A stretch of DNA of 64,000 nucleotides. Origin: Paenibacillus sp. FSL R10-2734. Lineage in GTDB: Bacteria; Bacillota; Bacilli; Paenibacillales; Paenibacillaceae. Numbering within the stretch: the stretch's first letter is position 1; every line of letters starts with the position of its first letter. A model generated the notes under the pieces. It saw nothing but the letters and a program-made list of their open reading frames with translations. It was not told the DNA's origin and did no database searches. The translations under genes and the position numbers were made by a program. The DNA lies in the NCBI RefSeq assembly GCF_037963865.1, contig NZ_CP150170.1, forward strand, positions 5,270,001 through 5,334,000, written 5' to 3'. Of the stretch, positions 26,388 to 35,481 are shown one piece after another.

Positions 26388-27524
26388 TCACCCTTTCGTT
26401 CTTGAGGGATACTGTAAGTATGTTTTCTTAAGTTCATTAGCGACACGAGTCAGCGAATACAGACTCTTTGCTTTATCCCAGGCCGAACGAGAAAGCTCAT
26501 AACGATAAGCCGGATCGGAAATCACCTTCTCTAGCGCGTCCGCGAGTGCAAGCTCATCATCCGGGCTGACCAGCAGGCCATTAACTCCGTCTTCAATCTG
26601 CTCCGGAATCCCTCCTACATTTGTTCCAACTAAAGCCAGACAGCTAAGCGCCGCTTCCGCAAACACTGAACCGAAGGCCTCCGCCCGAGAAGGTAGCACG
26701 AAAATATCAAAGAAAGGCATGAATTCTTCAGGATGAAGTGTATATCCATAAAAAATCGTTTCATTATAAATCCCTAATTGTTTAGCCATATTCTCCAAAT
26801 CCGCACGGGAAGGACCATCTCCAATAATATGCAGTACATATTCATGACCACGGTTTTTAAGTTCAGCACAGGCCTTGAGTAAAGTGTCAATTCCTTTGGC
26901 TGGAACTAGACGTGTCACAGTCACTAGCTGTGGTACAGCGTTGTCATGTGGGACTGGCTTAAACCTTTTTTCATCAAAACCATTCGGTATTACTCCTATA
27001 TTGGAAGGTTCTAGAATATAAGGCGCTACATACTCTGCAAATGCTTGCGACACGGTCATTAACCGATCACTAACATGCTCAAGCTCGCGGTAAAGTGAAA
27101 CGAGAAACTGATGTTCCAAGCCACCCTCAGAAATAGCTCCATTAAGAATCAGCTCACGCTCATAACTGGAATGTAAGGTTTGAATTAATGGCGTATCTGG
27201 AAATACTTTTTTCATCGCTAAACCAGCTATTGGATGATGTGAATGGATAAGATCGTAAGACTTGCTCATCCGCAGTTTAGTCCACCATAGATAATCACGA
27301 TAAGTCTGAATATATTTTTGAACGATCGGACTTTCCCCAAACTGGGTCCAATCAAAGGTCTCAAATACGACTTCCTCATGACCCTTGTTGCGAATCCGCT
27401 TAGGTAACCAAAACAAATCCATCTCCCAACGGCTTGAACGGAACCTTTCCTGTAGATAAGGGATCATGGATGATACACCACCGGGTTGTTCCGGCGGGAA
27501 GAAGAGCGCTTGCAGCAAATTCAT
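26388..27524 (-). CDS. glycosyltransferase family 4
   Basis: 378 aa of the GT-B fold. The N-terminal PEQPGGVSSMIPYLQERF is acceptor-side, and the C-terminal donor domain has VTRLVPAKGIDTLL, IIGDGPSRADLE and the E-x7-E motif EAFGSVFAE. Likely a nucleotide-sugar dependent retaining transferase in envelope or glycolipid synthesis; the acceptor is unknown. I chose ATG 27524 because AAAGGGG lies about 9 nt upstream; the longer frame starts at 27572. It ends 7 bp before the YhaO-like start and may share its transcript. Confidence 0.88.
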   Translation of the reverse strand: MNLLQALFFPPEQPGGVSSMIPYLQERFRSSRWEMDLFWLPKRIRNKGHEEVVFETFDWTQFGESPIVQKYIQTYRDYLWWTKLRMSKSYDLIHSHHPIAGLAMKKVFPDTPLIQTLHSSYERELILNGAISEGGLEHQFLVSLYRELEHVSDRLMTVSQAFAEYVAPYILEPSNIGVIPNGFDEKRFKPVPHDNAVPQLVTVTRLVPAKGIDTLLKACAELKNRGHEYVLHIIGDGPSRADLENMAKQLGIYNETIFYGYTLHPEEFMPFFDIFVLPSRAEAFGSVFAEAALSCLALVGTNVGGIPEQIEDGVNGLLVSPDDELALADALEKVISDPAYRYELSRSAWDKAKSLYSLTRVANELKKTYLQYPSRTKG

Positions 27525-27681
27525 ATGGTACATCCCCTTTACAATTGCCCTGTGTTCAGTAAGACTTGGCAATTATGATATAGTTGTGTATATGTAGAAT
27601 TTCAGGTACGATTACGTTCCCCATACCTTGATTTTATCGGTATAAACATGAAACAGCAACTAAGAAAAAGGAGAATGATCT

Positions 27682-29085
27682 ATGAAGGAAGAACAGCTGC
27701 CTGCCTCTTACACCGCATATATAAAAGAAATGCTGGGGCAAGAGGCAAATGCTTTTATAGAAAGTTATTCAGCACCACGAACTCAGGGACTTCGCTTTAA
27801 TCCATTGAAAAGCATCTCAGATGCAGGTCAAGTCGCAGTAGCGCGCGCAGTCTCACAATTTGATTTGAAACCTATCCCATGGTGCCCTGATGGTTATTAT
27901 TATGAAGAGCCCGCTCGACCAGGCAGGCACCCTTACCATGCTGCTGGACTATATTATATTCAGGAGCCTTCCGCAATGTCCGCAGCTGAACTGCTAGCGC
28001 CTAAACCCGGCGAAACCGTCCTCGACCTTGCAGCTGCCCCTGGAGGTAAAACTACGCATATCGCTGGTTTAATGCAGGGACAAGGCCTCTTAATCTCTAA
28101 TGAAATTCATCCGGAACGCGCAAAAATTTTGGCAGAGAACGTAGAACGTCTAGGCATTAAGAATACCCTCGTAACCTGTGCAACACCTGAACAGCTGTCT
28201 TCGCGCTTCCCACAAGCTTTTGACCGAATTATGTTAGATGCTCCTTGCTCAGGAGAAGGCATGTTTCGCAAAGATCCAAACGCCGTTCAAGAGTGGTCTC
28301 CTGACCATGTAGTTATGTGCGCGGCAAGACAATGGGACATCCTGCAAGACGCCTATCTTATGCTCAAGCCTGGTGGCACTCTAGCCTACTCTACTTGCAC
28401 TTTTAACCGCCAAGAGAATGAAGAGATGATGACCCGATTGACGGATAGTTACCCCGATATGGAATTAATCACCCATAAACGCCTTTGGCCTCATTTAGAA
28501 AAAGGCGAAGGCCACTTTGTTGCACTCCTGCGAAAGCAAAGTGACACCGAAAACGACGTTAATGACGATGCTAAACGTGGCACTAATAAACGTCGAATCA
28601 AAAACAACCCAAAAATGAATTCTTCCGTACGCGATGCGTATCAGTTATTTCAGGACTGGGCCGCTGTAGAGCTGCCGGGGTTCTCTTACCAAGGCGTCCC
28701 TCTGCTGTTCGGTGAATCCCTATATTTGCTGCCTGAAGCCTTTAATGGCAACCTACATACCGGGCTGCTCGATGGTTTGCGTATTCCACGAGCCGGGCTA
28801 CATATTGCCCATATGAAGAAAAATCGGATTGAACCCGCTCACGCCCTTGCGATGGCGATTCAACACACACAAGTAACACGTAGTTTTGATCTCAGTAGTG
28901 GGGGGCTAGAAATACATGCTTGGCTCCGGGGAGAAAGCTTACCTGTGCCCATGGAATTACATGGCTGGACACTTGTAACTTTAGATGGATTGCCGATTAG
29001 TTGGGGCAAGGCTAGTTCTGGCCAGCTTAAGAATCATCTTCCTAAAGGACTTCGCGTCCAAAAAGCCCATATTGACGAGCAATAG
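27682..29085 (+). CDS. RsmF/NSUN-family RNA (cytosine-5) methyltransferase, paralog 1
   Basis: 467 aa. Motifs of the NOL1/NOP2/Sun family: VLDLAAAPGGKTTHIA (SAM), MLDAPCSGEGMFRKDP (motif IV with the release Cys) and YSTCTFNRQENEE (motif VI with the nucleophile Cys). The C-terminal portion resembles the RsmF PUA-like extension (QLFQDWAAVELPG). It probably methylates a C5 position in rRNA. GGAGA lies upstream of the ATG. A second paralog lies at 39.4-41.0 kb. Confidence 0.9.
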   Translation: MKEEQLPASYTAYIKEMLGQEANAFIESYSAPRTQGLRFNPLKSISDAGQVAVARAVSQFDLKPIPWCPDGYYYEEPARPGRHPYHAAGLYYIQEPSAMSAAELLAPKPGETVLDLAAAPGGKTTHIAGLMQGQGLLISNEIHPERAKILAENVERLGIKNTLVTCATPEQLSSRFPQAFDRIMLDAPCSGEGMFRKDPNAVQEWSPDHVVMCAARQWDILQDAYLMLKPGGTLAYSTCTFNRQENEEMMTRLTDSYPDMELITHKRLWPHLEKGEGHFVALLRKQSDTENDVNDDAKRGTNKRRIKNNPKMNSSVRDAYQLFQDWAAVELPGFSYQGVPLLFGESLYLLPEAFNGNLHTGLLDGLRIPRAGLHIAHMKKNRIEPAHALAMAIQHTQVTRSFDLSSGGLEIHAWLRGESLPVPMELHGWTLVTLDGLPISWGKASSGQLKNHLPKGLRVQKAHIDEQ

Positions 29086-29196
29086 GCCATAGACCAGTTC
29101 ATCCAGTCCACTTTCGCATATGATGTCATTATCTCAGAAGGCTGCGACATCCGCCGCTTTGAGAACAAGACATATGTTATGAAGGAGGAATTGAAC

Positions 29197-29292
29197 ATGG
29201 GTGAATTTCATGGAGGGGCCTTCACTTCGACCGGTGCGATCTTGGTACTTTTTATCTTGCTCGTCATCATTTCCCGTTCGTTGTTCGTTTAA
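29197..29292 (+). CDS. YjcZ family small sporulation-type protein, copy 1
   Basis: 31 aa. A Gly/Phe-rich start (MGEFHGGAFTSTG) is followed by one hydrophobic helix AILVLFILLVIISRSLFV, the pattern of YjcZ-family small membrane proteins found in spore-formers. AGGAGG lies 8 nt before the ATG. The helix TSTG(A/T)ILVLFILLVII is nearly identical to the copy at 59.5 kb. Confidence 0.82.
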   Translation: MGEFHGGAFTSTGAILVLFILLVIISRSLFV

Positions 29293-29323
29293 TACCAATC
29301 CGGCTAAATAGACGGTGAAATTT

Positions 29324-29372
29324 AAGCGGCTGTGTCGTCCTTTTAGGATGGTGCGGCCGCTTTATTTTTTTC
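29324..29372 (+). terminator. terminator after YjcZ copy 1
   Basis: The stem AAGCGGC/GCCGCTT encloses an inner TCC/GGA helix and is followed by TTTATTTTTTT. It overlaps the last bases of the convergent methyltransferase gene. Confidence 0.75.
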
Positions 29373-29952
29373 CGATATAAGCTCTCCACTTATTGTTCTC
29401 GTGAATATTTACTGTTTGAAAGCCTGATTTTCGAAATAACAATTCTATCTCTTCATTCTTCGTGAATTGCGTCATATGATAATTAATTTTATATTTCTCA
29501 GAAATAATAATAAAGCTACCGCCTGCTCTCAGCACCCTACATACTTCACTTATATCCTGTTCGAGATCGGGCCAGAAGTAATGCGTCTGAATAGCTGTGA
29601 TCGTCCCGAAAAATCCATCGTTGAACGGTAACGCTGACACGTCTCCCTGACTAATCTTCACCCTACCTGAGGTAACTGCCTCTTTGTTTTTTTGAATGGA
29701 GGTCTCTACAGCTTGCTGTGAATAATCTATGCCGTAGATTTCTCGATTGTTATTTTGTTTCGCTAGCGTATGTATAGTTTGACCGCCACCACAGCCGATG
29801 TCCAAAATAGGAGCGTTGTTCATTATTTCTATTTTTTTGAGCCCCCACGTGGTTATGCTGGTATGTGCCTGATTCATGATCTTGATCATGATATTCCCCA
29901 CGAATCCTCTCGGATTCTTGGCTTGATCGATCAGTGTATCAAGTAAACCCAT
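29362..29952 (-). CDS. class I SAM-dependent methyltransferase with a repeat-tract leader
   Basis: 196 aa. The SAM motif is PILDIGCGGGQTIHTL; then IYGIDYSQQAVE and GDVSALPFNDGFFGTITAIQ give a Methyltransf_11/UbiE-like protein. The substrate is unknown. The ATG at 29952 is directly preceded by a tandem hexanucleotide tract in place of a normal ribosome site; GGTGAA or AAGGTG units can serve as Shine-Dalgarno sequence. The tract contains in-frame stops relative to the upstream ATG, so it is not coding. Confidence 0.82.
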   Translation of the reverse strand: MGLLDTLIDQAKNPRGFVGNIMIKIMNQAHTSITTWGLKKIEIMNNAPILDIGCGGGQTIHTLAKQNNNREIYGIDYSQQAVETSIQKNKEAVTSGRVKISQGDVSALPFNDGFFGTITAIQTHYFWPDLEQDISEVCRVLRAGGSFIIISEKYKINYHMTQFTKNEEIELLFRKSGFQTVNIHENNKWRAYIGKK

Positions 29953-29954
29953 TC

Positions 29955-29996
29955 CTTCACCTTCACCTTCACCTTCACCTTCACCTTCACCTTCCC
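29955..29996 (-). repeat. hexanucleotide tandem repeat at the ribosome binding site
   Basis: Six perfect copies of CTTCAC (GTGAAG on the minus strand) span 29955-29990, followed by an imperfect seventh (CTTCCC). The tract begins 3 bp upstream of the methyltransferase start codon. Confidence 0.9.
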
Positions 29997-30073
29997 ATTA
30001 CATATTTCGAATTACCAAATTGCCTACTTCTAATTGCTTTTTGGAGTACTCGTCATTTTCGCAATTGAGCTCC

Positions 30074-30718
30074 TTATTCATTTGCTATACCAGCAGCCTG
30101 ATCACTTAATATATGTTCCGTAAGATTTCCAGCTGTAACTACCCACTTATCTACTTGATACTCTATTTTATGAATACTAGTATATGAAGTCGGGAAATGG
30201 GCATTCTTATTGGTCCACGTTAGACCTTTTAAAAGATGGTATATAACATTAATTACGCCGCCATGAGTGACCACAATTACATTTTCTTTTGGATCAGCAC
30301 TCTCCAGTTCATTACATAGATGCGAGAGACCTGTACTTATTCGCGTAAAAAACTCCTGTGGGCTCTCTCCTCCTGGAAATCTCTCATCCATTCTTAAAGC
30401 AGAGAAATAGAGACCCGGGTATCGTTCATTTGCAATTTCATGGGGCATTCCAGCGAGTACACCATTATTCGTTTCTCTCCAACACGGACTGCTTTCAACA
30501 GGCAAACTAATCGCTCTGGCTATCTCATTTGCTGTATCTAACGCACGTTGCAAATCACTGCTGAGGATGCGAGTGATGTTAAACCTAGATTGGTTCTCCT
30601 TAAGATAACTACCAAGCCGTTCGGCTTGTCTATAGCCCTCTACTACAAGCCCACGCTGACTCCAACCCCCACGAAAGCCTTCATCATCTATTCCATGCCT
30701 AATAAAATATATAGCCAT
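30074..30718 (-). CDS. histidine phosphatase family protein
   Basis: 214 aa. The catalytic RHG motif lies in AIYFIRHGIDDEGF at the N-terminus, with SSDLQRALDTA and a second His in VVTHGGVINVIYHLL. This is the phosphoglycerate mutase-like (His phosphatase) superfamily; members hydrolyse small phosphate esters, and the exact substrate is unknown. It lies upstream of the repeat-led methyltransferase on the same strand, about 120 bp away. Confidence 0.87.
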   Translation of the reverse strand: MAIYFIRHGIDDEGFRGGWSQRGLVVEGYRQAERLGSYLKENQSRFNITRILSSDLQRALDTANEIARAISLPVESSPCWRETNNGVLAGMPHEIANERYPGLYFSALRMDERFPGGESPQEFFTRISTGLSHLCNELESADPKENVIVVTHGGVINVIYHLLKGLTWTNKNAHFPTSYTSIHKIEYQVDKWVVTAGNLTEHILSDQAAGIANE

Positions 30719-30901
30719 CGATCGTATCCCTCCAAAAAAAGATTGTTATACACATTTTCAACAAAACATCCTTCCAATCCTCCATTTTTGTTAAATAATT
30801 CTATCCACCAAGAACAAAATCACCCTTTCGGGTGAATTGTAGTCTGTTAGTTTAAAGAACTGCTTACAGAGCACACATCGCCGTACTTCCTGCAGGATTT
30901 T

Positions 30902-31047
30902 CAGGGGGAAAACCTCCCTATAAATTGGGTCATAGCTCTTACTATGACTAGGCTATATGGAATCTCTCCCTATAATATGGAGAATTTCCCTATATTCAAT
31001 AAAATTCACCTTAATACACAGAATTATAGGGAGTAATTCCCTATAAG
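30902..31047. repeat. four-unit intergenic palindrome array, TATAGGGA type (copy 2)
   Basis: Units start near 30902, 30954, 30975 and 31025, built on TATAGGGA/TCCCTATA. The spacer before the last unit (AATAAAATTCACCTTAATA) resembles the matching spacer at 18.19 kb. The gap 30719-31143 contains no gene; a small TCACCC/GGGTGA hairpin lies near 30818. Confidence 0.7.
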
Positions 31048-31102
31048 GGTGCAGAACTTTAGGCAGATGATGGCTGCACATTTCCATGAATCTATGAGCA
31101 AT

Positions 31103-31130
31103 AAAAAAGCTACCGATTGATCGGAAGCCT
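31103..31130 (-). terminator. terminator of the ketopantoate reductase-like gene
   Basis: The stem GGCTtCCGAT/ATCGGtAGC-type with a short loop is followed by TTTTTTA on the minus strand, 14 bp past the stop. Confidence 0.75.
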
Positions 31131-31143
31131 TTTTAGCTGAGCT

Positions 31144-32085
31144 CTAATGATTGTTTGCATTATACTTCGAAATCGCTTGCTGCTTCAGTTGATCCCAATG
31201 GGGTGTCGCAATGTTTGCTTGTTGCTTCAAAATATCGAACGAATCAAACAACGCTACAATTTCGCTGAAAGAACCATCTACTAATTTCATAAAGGGCAAT
31301 TTATGAATGATTTTCAGACCATAATATACACCTTGTTTGTGTTTTCGAATAAAGTCGACTTGACCTGCTGGAGTGATAGTATAGCCCAACTTCTCCATGA
31401 TTTGAAACCCCTCGTCCATGACTGAAACGGATTGTTTTAATAGCTTTTTGTCCCTAGATACTTTTTTCAGATCACCGTCGTGAAGATAGCTCAAGGAGTT
31501 CAAAGCCACTATAGGCACGATATGACTTTTGAGCCAAGCATCCATATCCTCATGATAAGTTAGCTTATACTTAACATTTTTAAAGGCATTTTCTAGTAAA
31601 GGCTTTATTGGAATCTCACCGTCTAGACTGCCGAGTACCATCTGTCCTCCAACTCTGATGCAGATAACTCGGCCATTCTCTTCACGTATTCCTCCACTAA
31701 GCTGAAATCCGAAGAGTATATTTTTCCTCACATCGCTCATGTCCTGAAGATCTTGTTGCATTCCAGAGGCATCGCCATTATTACCTACAAGAATTATATT
31801 CTGACTCTGATTTTTTGCTAGAATAGGTAATACAGCTGGAAAATCATTGTATTTCATAACAACAAAGATAAGATCATAGCGATCATCCGGTTTAGGCTCT
31901 GAAATGACTTTTACAGCATCTTCAGTGTTTTTATATTGAAAATAATGGCGAAGTACAAGTCCGTCTTTCGTCAATTGCTCCGCACGTTTCCCTCTGGCAA
32001 GTACTGTGACATCATTCCCCCCACGCACTAGAACATGCGCAAGATAGCTGCCTAAAACTCCCGCTCCAAAAACTAATACTCTCAT
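31144..32085 (-). CDS. ketopantoate reductase-like (ApbA/PanE) NAD(P)-binding protein
   Basis: 313 aa. The dinucleotide-binding motif is MRVLVFGAGVLGSYLAHVL, then VTVLARGKRAEQLTKDGL, and VGNNGDAS where PanE has the catalytic-site region. Family members reduce 2-dehydropantoate to pantoate, but many paralogs have other substrates, and no pan genes are nearby. I chose ATG 32085 (GAGGGG 8 nt upstream) over the longer 32133 frame. It is divergent from a TetR regulator. Confidence 0.8.
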   Translation of the reverse strand: MRVLVFGAGVLGSYLAHVLVRGGNDVTVLARGKRAEQLTKDGLVLRHYFQYKNTEDAVKVISEPKPDDRYDLIFVVMKYNDFPAVLPILAKNQSQNIILVGNNGDASGMQQDLQDMSDVRKNILFGFQLSGGIREENGRVICIRVGGQMVLGSLDGEIPIKPLLENAFKNVKYKLTYHEDMDAWLKSHIVPIVALNSLSYLHDGDLKKVSRDKKLLKQSVSVMDEGFQIMEKLGYTITPAGQVDFIRKHKQGVYYGLKIIHKLPFMKLVDGSFSEIVALFDSFDILKQQANIATPHWDQLKQQAISKYNANNH

Positions 32086-32249
32086 ATTCGTAGCCCCTCT
32101 ATCCTTTTTAGACATTTGTTGTATTTCGATCATCTGTTCGATAAAATCAGATTATCACATCTCCGGTAGGGTTCAATCGCTAGTTTTACCGGTTTTGTTG
32201 GTTTTTCAACAGATGACAGGATAATGTTTAATAAAAAGGGAGTATTTCA

Positions 32250-32819
32250 ATGGATAGAAGAATTAAAAAAAACCAAACAGCTATCATGAACGCATTAATA
32301 CAACTGATGACAGAAAAAGATTTTGAAAAAATAACGATTAACGAAATCGCAGAGCGTGCCGACGTAAACCGCGGAACGATTTATTCCCATTATGCGGACA
32401 AATACGATCTGATGGATAAATGTCTGGAGGCTCAACTCAAACAACTAATTGAAAGCTGCTCCGTAGTAGAGGATGAAACAGAACCAAATCCCTCGAAGTC
32501 GTCATTGCTCCGCACGCTGGAACTTTTGGAGGAGAATGCTCTCTTTTATAAAACTTTATTAAGAAACAAAGCGCTGCTCTCCTTTAGAAACCAATTACAA
32601 GATATGATAAATAAACAGATCAAAGCACAATTCTTAGAAAACAATTTAACCCTAGATGAGCTAAGTAAAGATATATCCGTGCAATTTTTGAGTTCGGCAG
32701 CTGTCGGAGTAATTGAATGGTGGTTTACCCATAGTAATCCTTGTTCTGCAAAAGAGATCACTGATAAGTTATGGTCCATGCTCGATCTAAATCTGCAGAT
32801 GATCCGTTCTCAAGCTTGA
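32250..32819 (+). CDS. TetR/AcrR family transcriptional regulator
   Basis: 189 aa. The DNA-binding helices are in KITINEIAERADVNRGTIYSHYADKYDLMDK; the C-terminal domain is of the TetR_C type common in Bacilli. It lies divergent from the reductase and convergent (10-bp overlap) with an ABC exporter, so either could be its target. AAAAAGGGAG precedes the ATG. Confidence 0.88.
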   Translation: MDRRIKKNQTAIMNALIQLMTEKDFEKITINEIAERADVNRGTIYSHYADKYDLMDKCLEAQLKQLIESCSVVEDETEPNPSKSSLLRTLELLEENALFYKTLLRNKALLSFRNQLQDMINKQIKAQFLENNLTLDELSKDISVQFLSSAAVGVIEWWFTHSNPCSAKEITDKLWSMLDLNLQMIRSQA

Positions 32820-33808
32820 ATATGTTCTCCCCTATCCATCTCATAAATGGAGCTGATAATCTTTTCAATTTGGATCTCCTTAATGGAGATATCAAGAATC
32901 TCTACCTTTTCACTAAGAATACGAAGAAACTCGCCCATTTTACACTGCTCGGTATCGATCTCTAATTCCACTTCGTAATCCGATATTCTTTCCGATATCA
33001 GAGTCCCAGGCAGATCAATATCTCCAATCGTTGTAGCTGCAGAAAGCCTAACCACTTTTTTAGCGCCCAGATGAAGTCGAAGTTCAGAGAACTTATCGTC
33101 ATATACTTTTTTACCTTGATGAATAATAAGAACTCTTTGAACCAAACGCTCTACGTCTTCCAAGTCATGTGTCGTTAAAATAAATGTGGTGCCTTCCCGA
33201 TTCATTTGCTTAATGAATTCTCTGATTCGTTGTTTAGCTATAACATCCAGCCCAATCGTCGGCTCATCCAAAAAAACCACGGGCGGTGAATGAAGCATTG
33301 CCATAATAAACTCGCATTTCATTCGTTCCCCCAGAGAAAGGGTGCGTGTAGGTTTAGTGATAATATCACCAATCTCAAACATACTTACAAATCGATCTAG
33401 TCTTGTACGAAAGTCATTCGTAGGAATATCATAAATTTCCTTATTCATATAAAAGCTATCCAAAGGGGGGATGTCCCATATTAACTGTGATTTCTGTCCG
33501 AACAATACTCCGATTTGTTTTACATATTGATTTTTCTGCTTATGAGGGTTGTACCCAAGAACATTTATTTCTCCCGATGTGGGATAGAGAACGCCTGTCA
33601 GCATTTTAATAGTCGTAGATTTCCCCGCACCGTTTGGCCCCAGAATGCCAATGATCTCTCCTTTTCCAACACTGAACGAAAGATCCTCTACGGAGGTAAT
33701 AATCGATTTCTCGCGGTGAAACAGACTTTTAAATACGCTTTTAGCATCTTGTCCGCGGTGATAGGTTTCATATTGTTTAGTTAAGTTCTTGACAGTAATA
33801 ATGTCCAA
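32810..33808 (-). CDS. ABC-2 type exporter ATP-binding protein (COG4586 type)
   Basis: 332 aa. Walker A is GPNGAGKST, the signature-like region is RTLSLGERMKCEFIMAML, and Walker B is PPVVFLDEPTIGLDVIA, followed by the switch His in TTHDLEDVERL. The N-terminal insertion with SVFKSLFHREKSIITSVED and the motif VLFGQKSQLIWDIP are typical of ATPases paired with ABC-2 (PF06182) permeases. Last of a three-gene operon; cargo unknown. Confidence 0.9.
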   Translation of the reverse strand: MDIITVKNLTKQYETYHRGQDAKSVFKSLFHREKSIITSVEDLSFSVGKGEIIGILGPNGAGKSTTIKMLTGVLYPTSGEINVLGYNPHKQKNQYVKQIGVLFGQKSQLIWDIPPLDSFYMNKEIYDIPTNDFRTRLDRFVSMFEIGDIITKPTRTLSLGERMKCEFIMAMLHSPPVVFLDEPTIGLDVIAKQRIREFIKQMNREGTTFILTTHDLEDVERLVQRVLIIHQGKKVYDDKFSELRLHLGAKKVVRLSAATTIGDIDLPGTLISERISDYEVELEIDTEQCKMGEFLRILSEKVEILDISIKEIQIEKIISSIYEMDRGEHIQA

Positions 33809-33830
33809 TGTAATTCTCCTTCATAAAAAT

Positions 33831-34613
33831 TCATCCTCCGGCGCTTTTATAACTGCGAAGCATATATGTATAGAGCCAAATTCCGAAGGCAGCAAATAAC
33901 ACACAAGGGATAATCGCTATAAAAAAATAGGGTTCCCATCGGCCAATCAGTGTAGATGCTGGAAAGTAGGCAATCATGGAAACCGGAAAAAGAAAAGCAC
34001 TCACGACTACGACTGCTTTAGGGAAAATTGTCCCTGGGTACCGCCCAAAAGACTTAATGCTCTCAAACATCTCCGGCAAGCGAGAATTCGCTACCCATTT
34101 GAAGGAAATTGCTGCAACGATGAGCGCCACGCCGAACATAACAAGCAGCCCTGCTCCAAACAACAACAGGAATAACAACCAAGAGCTGAAAGTTACCCCT
34201 TCGATTCCACTAAGAGCGTACCCGAACATAATTACCCCACCACCTAAAAGCCCAATACTTTCGAATTCAAAAGATCTGGCCAACAGCAAAAAAAGACTCG
34301 AGGTAGGTTTAATTAATACCACTTCCAGCGTTCCTTCCACTACATGAGACATCGTATTCCACATGATTCCGTTAAAAAAAATCCCAGCACAAGCCGTAGA
34401 CAGAATAAAAACGGACTGTATTAACAGCGCCTCTTTAAAGGTCCATCCTGCAAATGAAGCATTCGAATTATAGATGAACACCGTTACTAGAGGAAACAAC
34501 ACATTCCCTATGAGCATGATAAGACTATTAAGAATAAAATTAACACGATAAGTGATAGCAGAAGCAATATTCGCCTTCATACAAGTTTTGTATATCAAAA
34601 ACATACGTTTCAT
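33831..34613 (-). CDS. ABC-2 family permease, subunit 1
   Basis: 260 aa with about six transmembrane segments (ILNSLIMLIGNVLFPLVTVFI, LLGGGVIMFGYALSGI, LLLFGAGLLVMFGVALIVAAI). It belongs with the COG4587/COG3694 permease pair that partners COG4586 ATPases. The start overlaps the stop of subunit 2 as ATGA, and it lies 22 bp from the ATPase gene. Probably one half of a heteromeric exporter. Confidence 0.85.
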   Translation of the reverse strand: MKRMFLIYKTCMKANIASAITYRVNFILNSLIMLIGNVLFPLVTVFIYNSNASFAGWTFKEALLIQSVFILSTACAGIFFNGIMWNTMSHVVEGTLEVVLIKPTSSLFLLLARSFEFESIGLLGGGVIMFGYALSGIEGVTFSSWLLFLLLFGAGLLVMFGVALIVAAISFKWVANSRLPEMFESIKSFGRYPGTIFPKAVVVVSAFLFPVSMIAYFPASTLIGRWEPYFFIAIIPCVLFAAFGIWLYTYMLRSYKSAGG

Positions 34614-35431
34614 GCGCCCACCCCCGTAAAATGCTTAAGCGATACCGCATACAGCACCCGGCAGACAACTCCGGCAATAATTACGGCTATGAGCTGTAAC
34701 AACAAAACTTGAGGAATAGGTAAAGTTATATCAGCTAAAGTATAGCTACCCGTATAGACCATTGCAGGAAGAAAGGTCGTATATTGAAACGGTAAGAAAA
34801 AGGAAGCCATTTGTAAGGATTTTGGAAAAAAGACCAATGGAATCAGCGATCCTGAGAATATCCCCTCGCAAAGATTAAAAAAATTACGAATACTGGAGGA
34901 TTGCACCATCCAAAAGGCGACCATCCCGATACTATAATGGATGAAAAAATTCATCATAAACGCCATAGCAATCGAAAGCATTGCGTATAGTAAATTTGCG
35001 GGCAAAACATCAATATTAAAAATAAAAAAGAAAATCATAAAGCAGGGAATAAATTCAAATAAAAGCCCAAGTACCCTATGCCCCGCCTTCTGAGACAACG
35101 CATAGAACATATGATTCATTGGTCTTAACGAGAACGTAATGAACTTCCCCGTGCGAATGAGCATTTGCAAATTCCAATCCGCAAAATCCATGGTCAAATA
35201 GTTGATCAGCATCGTGGCACAAAAATAAGAGAGCATATGGGAAAGCGACATCCCATTAATAGAAGATTCCCCACTATAAACAGCGCTCCATATATAATAC
35301 TGCACCAAAAAATACACAGGTCCTACAAAAATAGAAACCATCGAATGCGACCTGTACGCACTCCATTCCTTATACGTAACAAAAGCAACCGCTCTCATAA
35401 CGCGAGAGCGTTGCTTTATCATCTCAAACAT
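34610..35431 (-). CDS. ABC-2 family permease, subunit 2
   Basis: 273 aa with about six transmembrane segments and the N-terminal VTYKEWSAYRSHSMVSIFVGP. It is the first gene of the exporter operon, coupled to subunit 1 by a 4-bp overlap. Cargo unknown; the nearby TetR gene may regulate it. Confidence 0.85.
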   Translation of the reverse strand: MFEMIKQRSRVMRAVAFVTYKEWSAYRSHSMVSIFVGPVYFLVQYYIWSAVYSGESSINGMSLSHMLSYFCATMLINYLTMDFADWNLQMLIRTGKFITFSLRPMNHMFYALSQKAGHRVLGLLFEFIPCFMIFFFIFNIDVLPANLLYAMLSIAMAFMMNFFIHYSIGMVAFWMVQSSSIRNFFNLCEGIFSGSLIPLVFFPKSLQMASFFLPFQYTTFLPAMVYTGSYTLADITLPIPQVLLLQLIAVIIAGVVCRVLYAVSLKHFTGVGA

Positions 35432-35481
35432 AAGTCACAACCTGCCTGTCTGTAGATATCTCTTTAAAAATAACCTAATTC

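Noticed and set aside
32120..32220. CATCTGTT/AACAGATG pair between reductase and TetR as an operator
   Set aside because: The arms are about 70 bp apart, too far for a normal TetR site; no compact palindrome was found.
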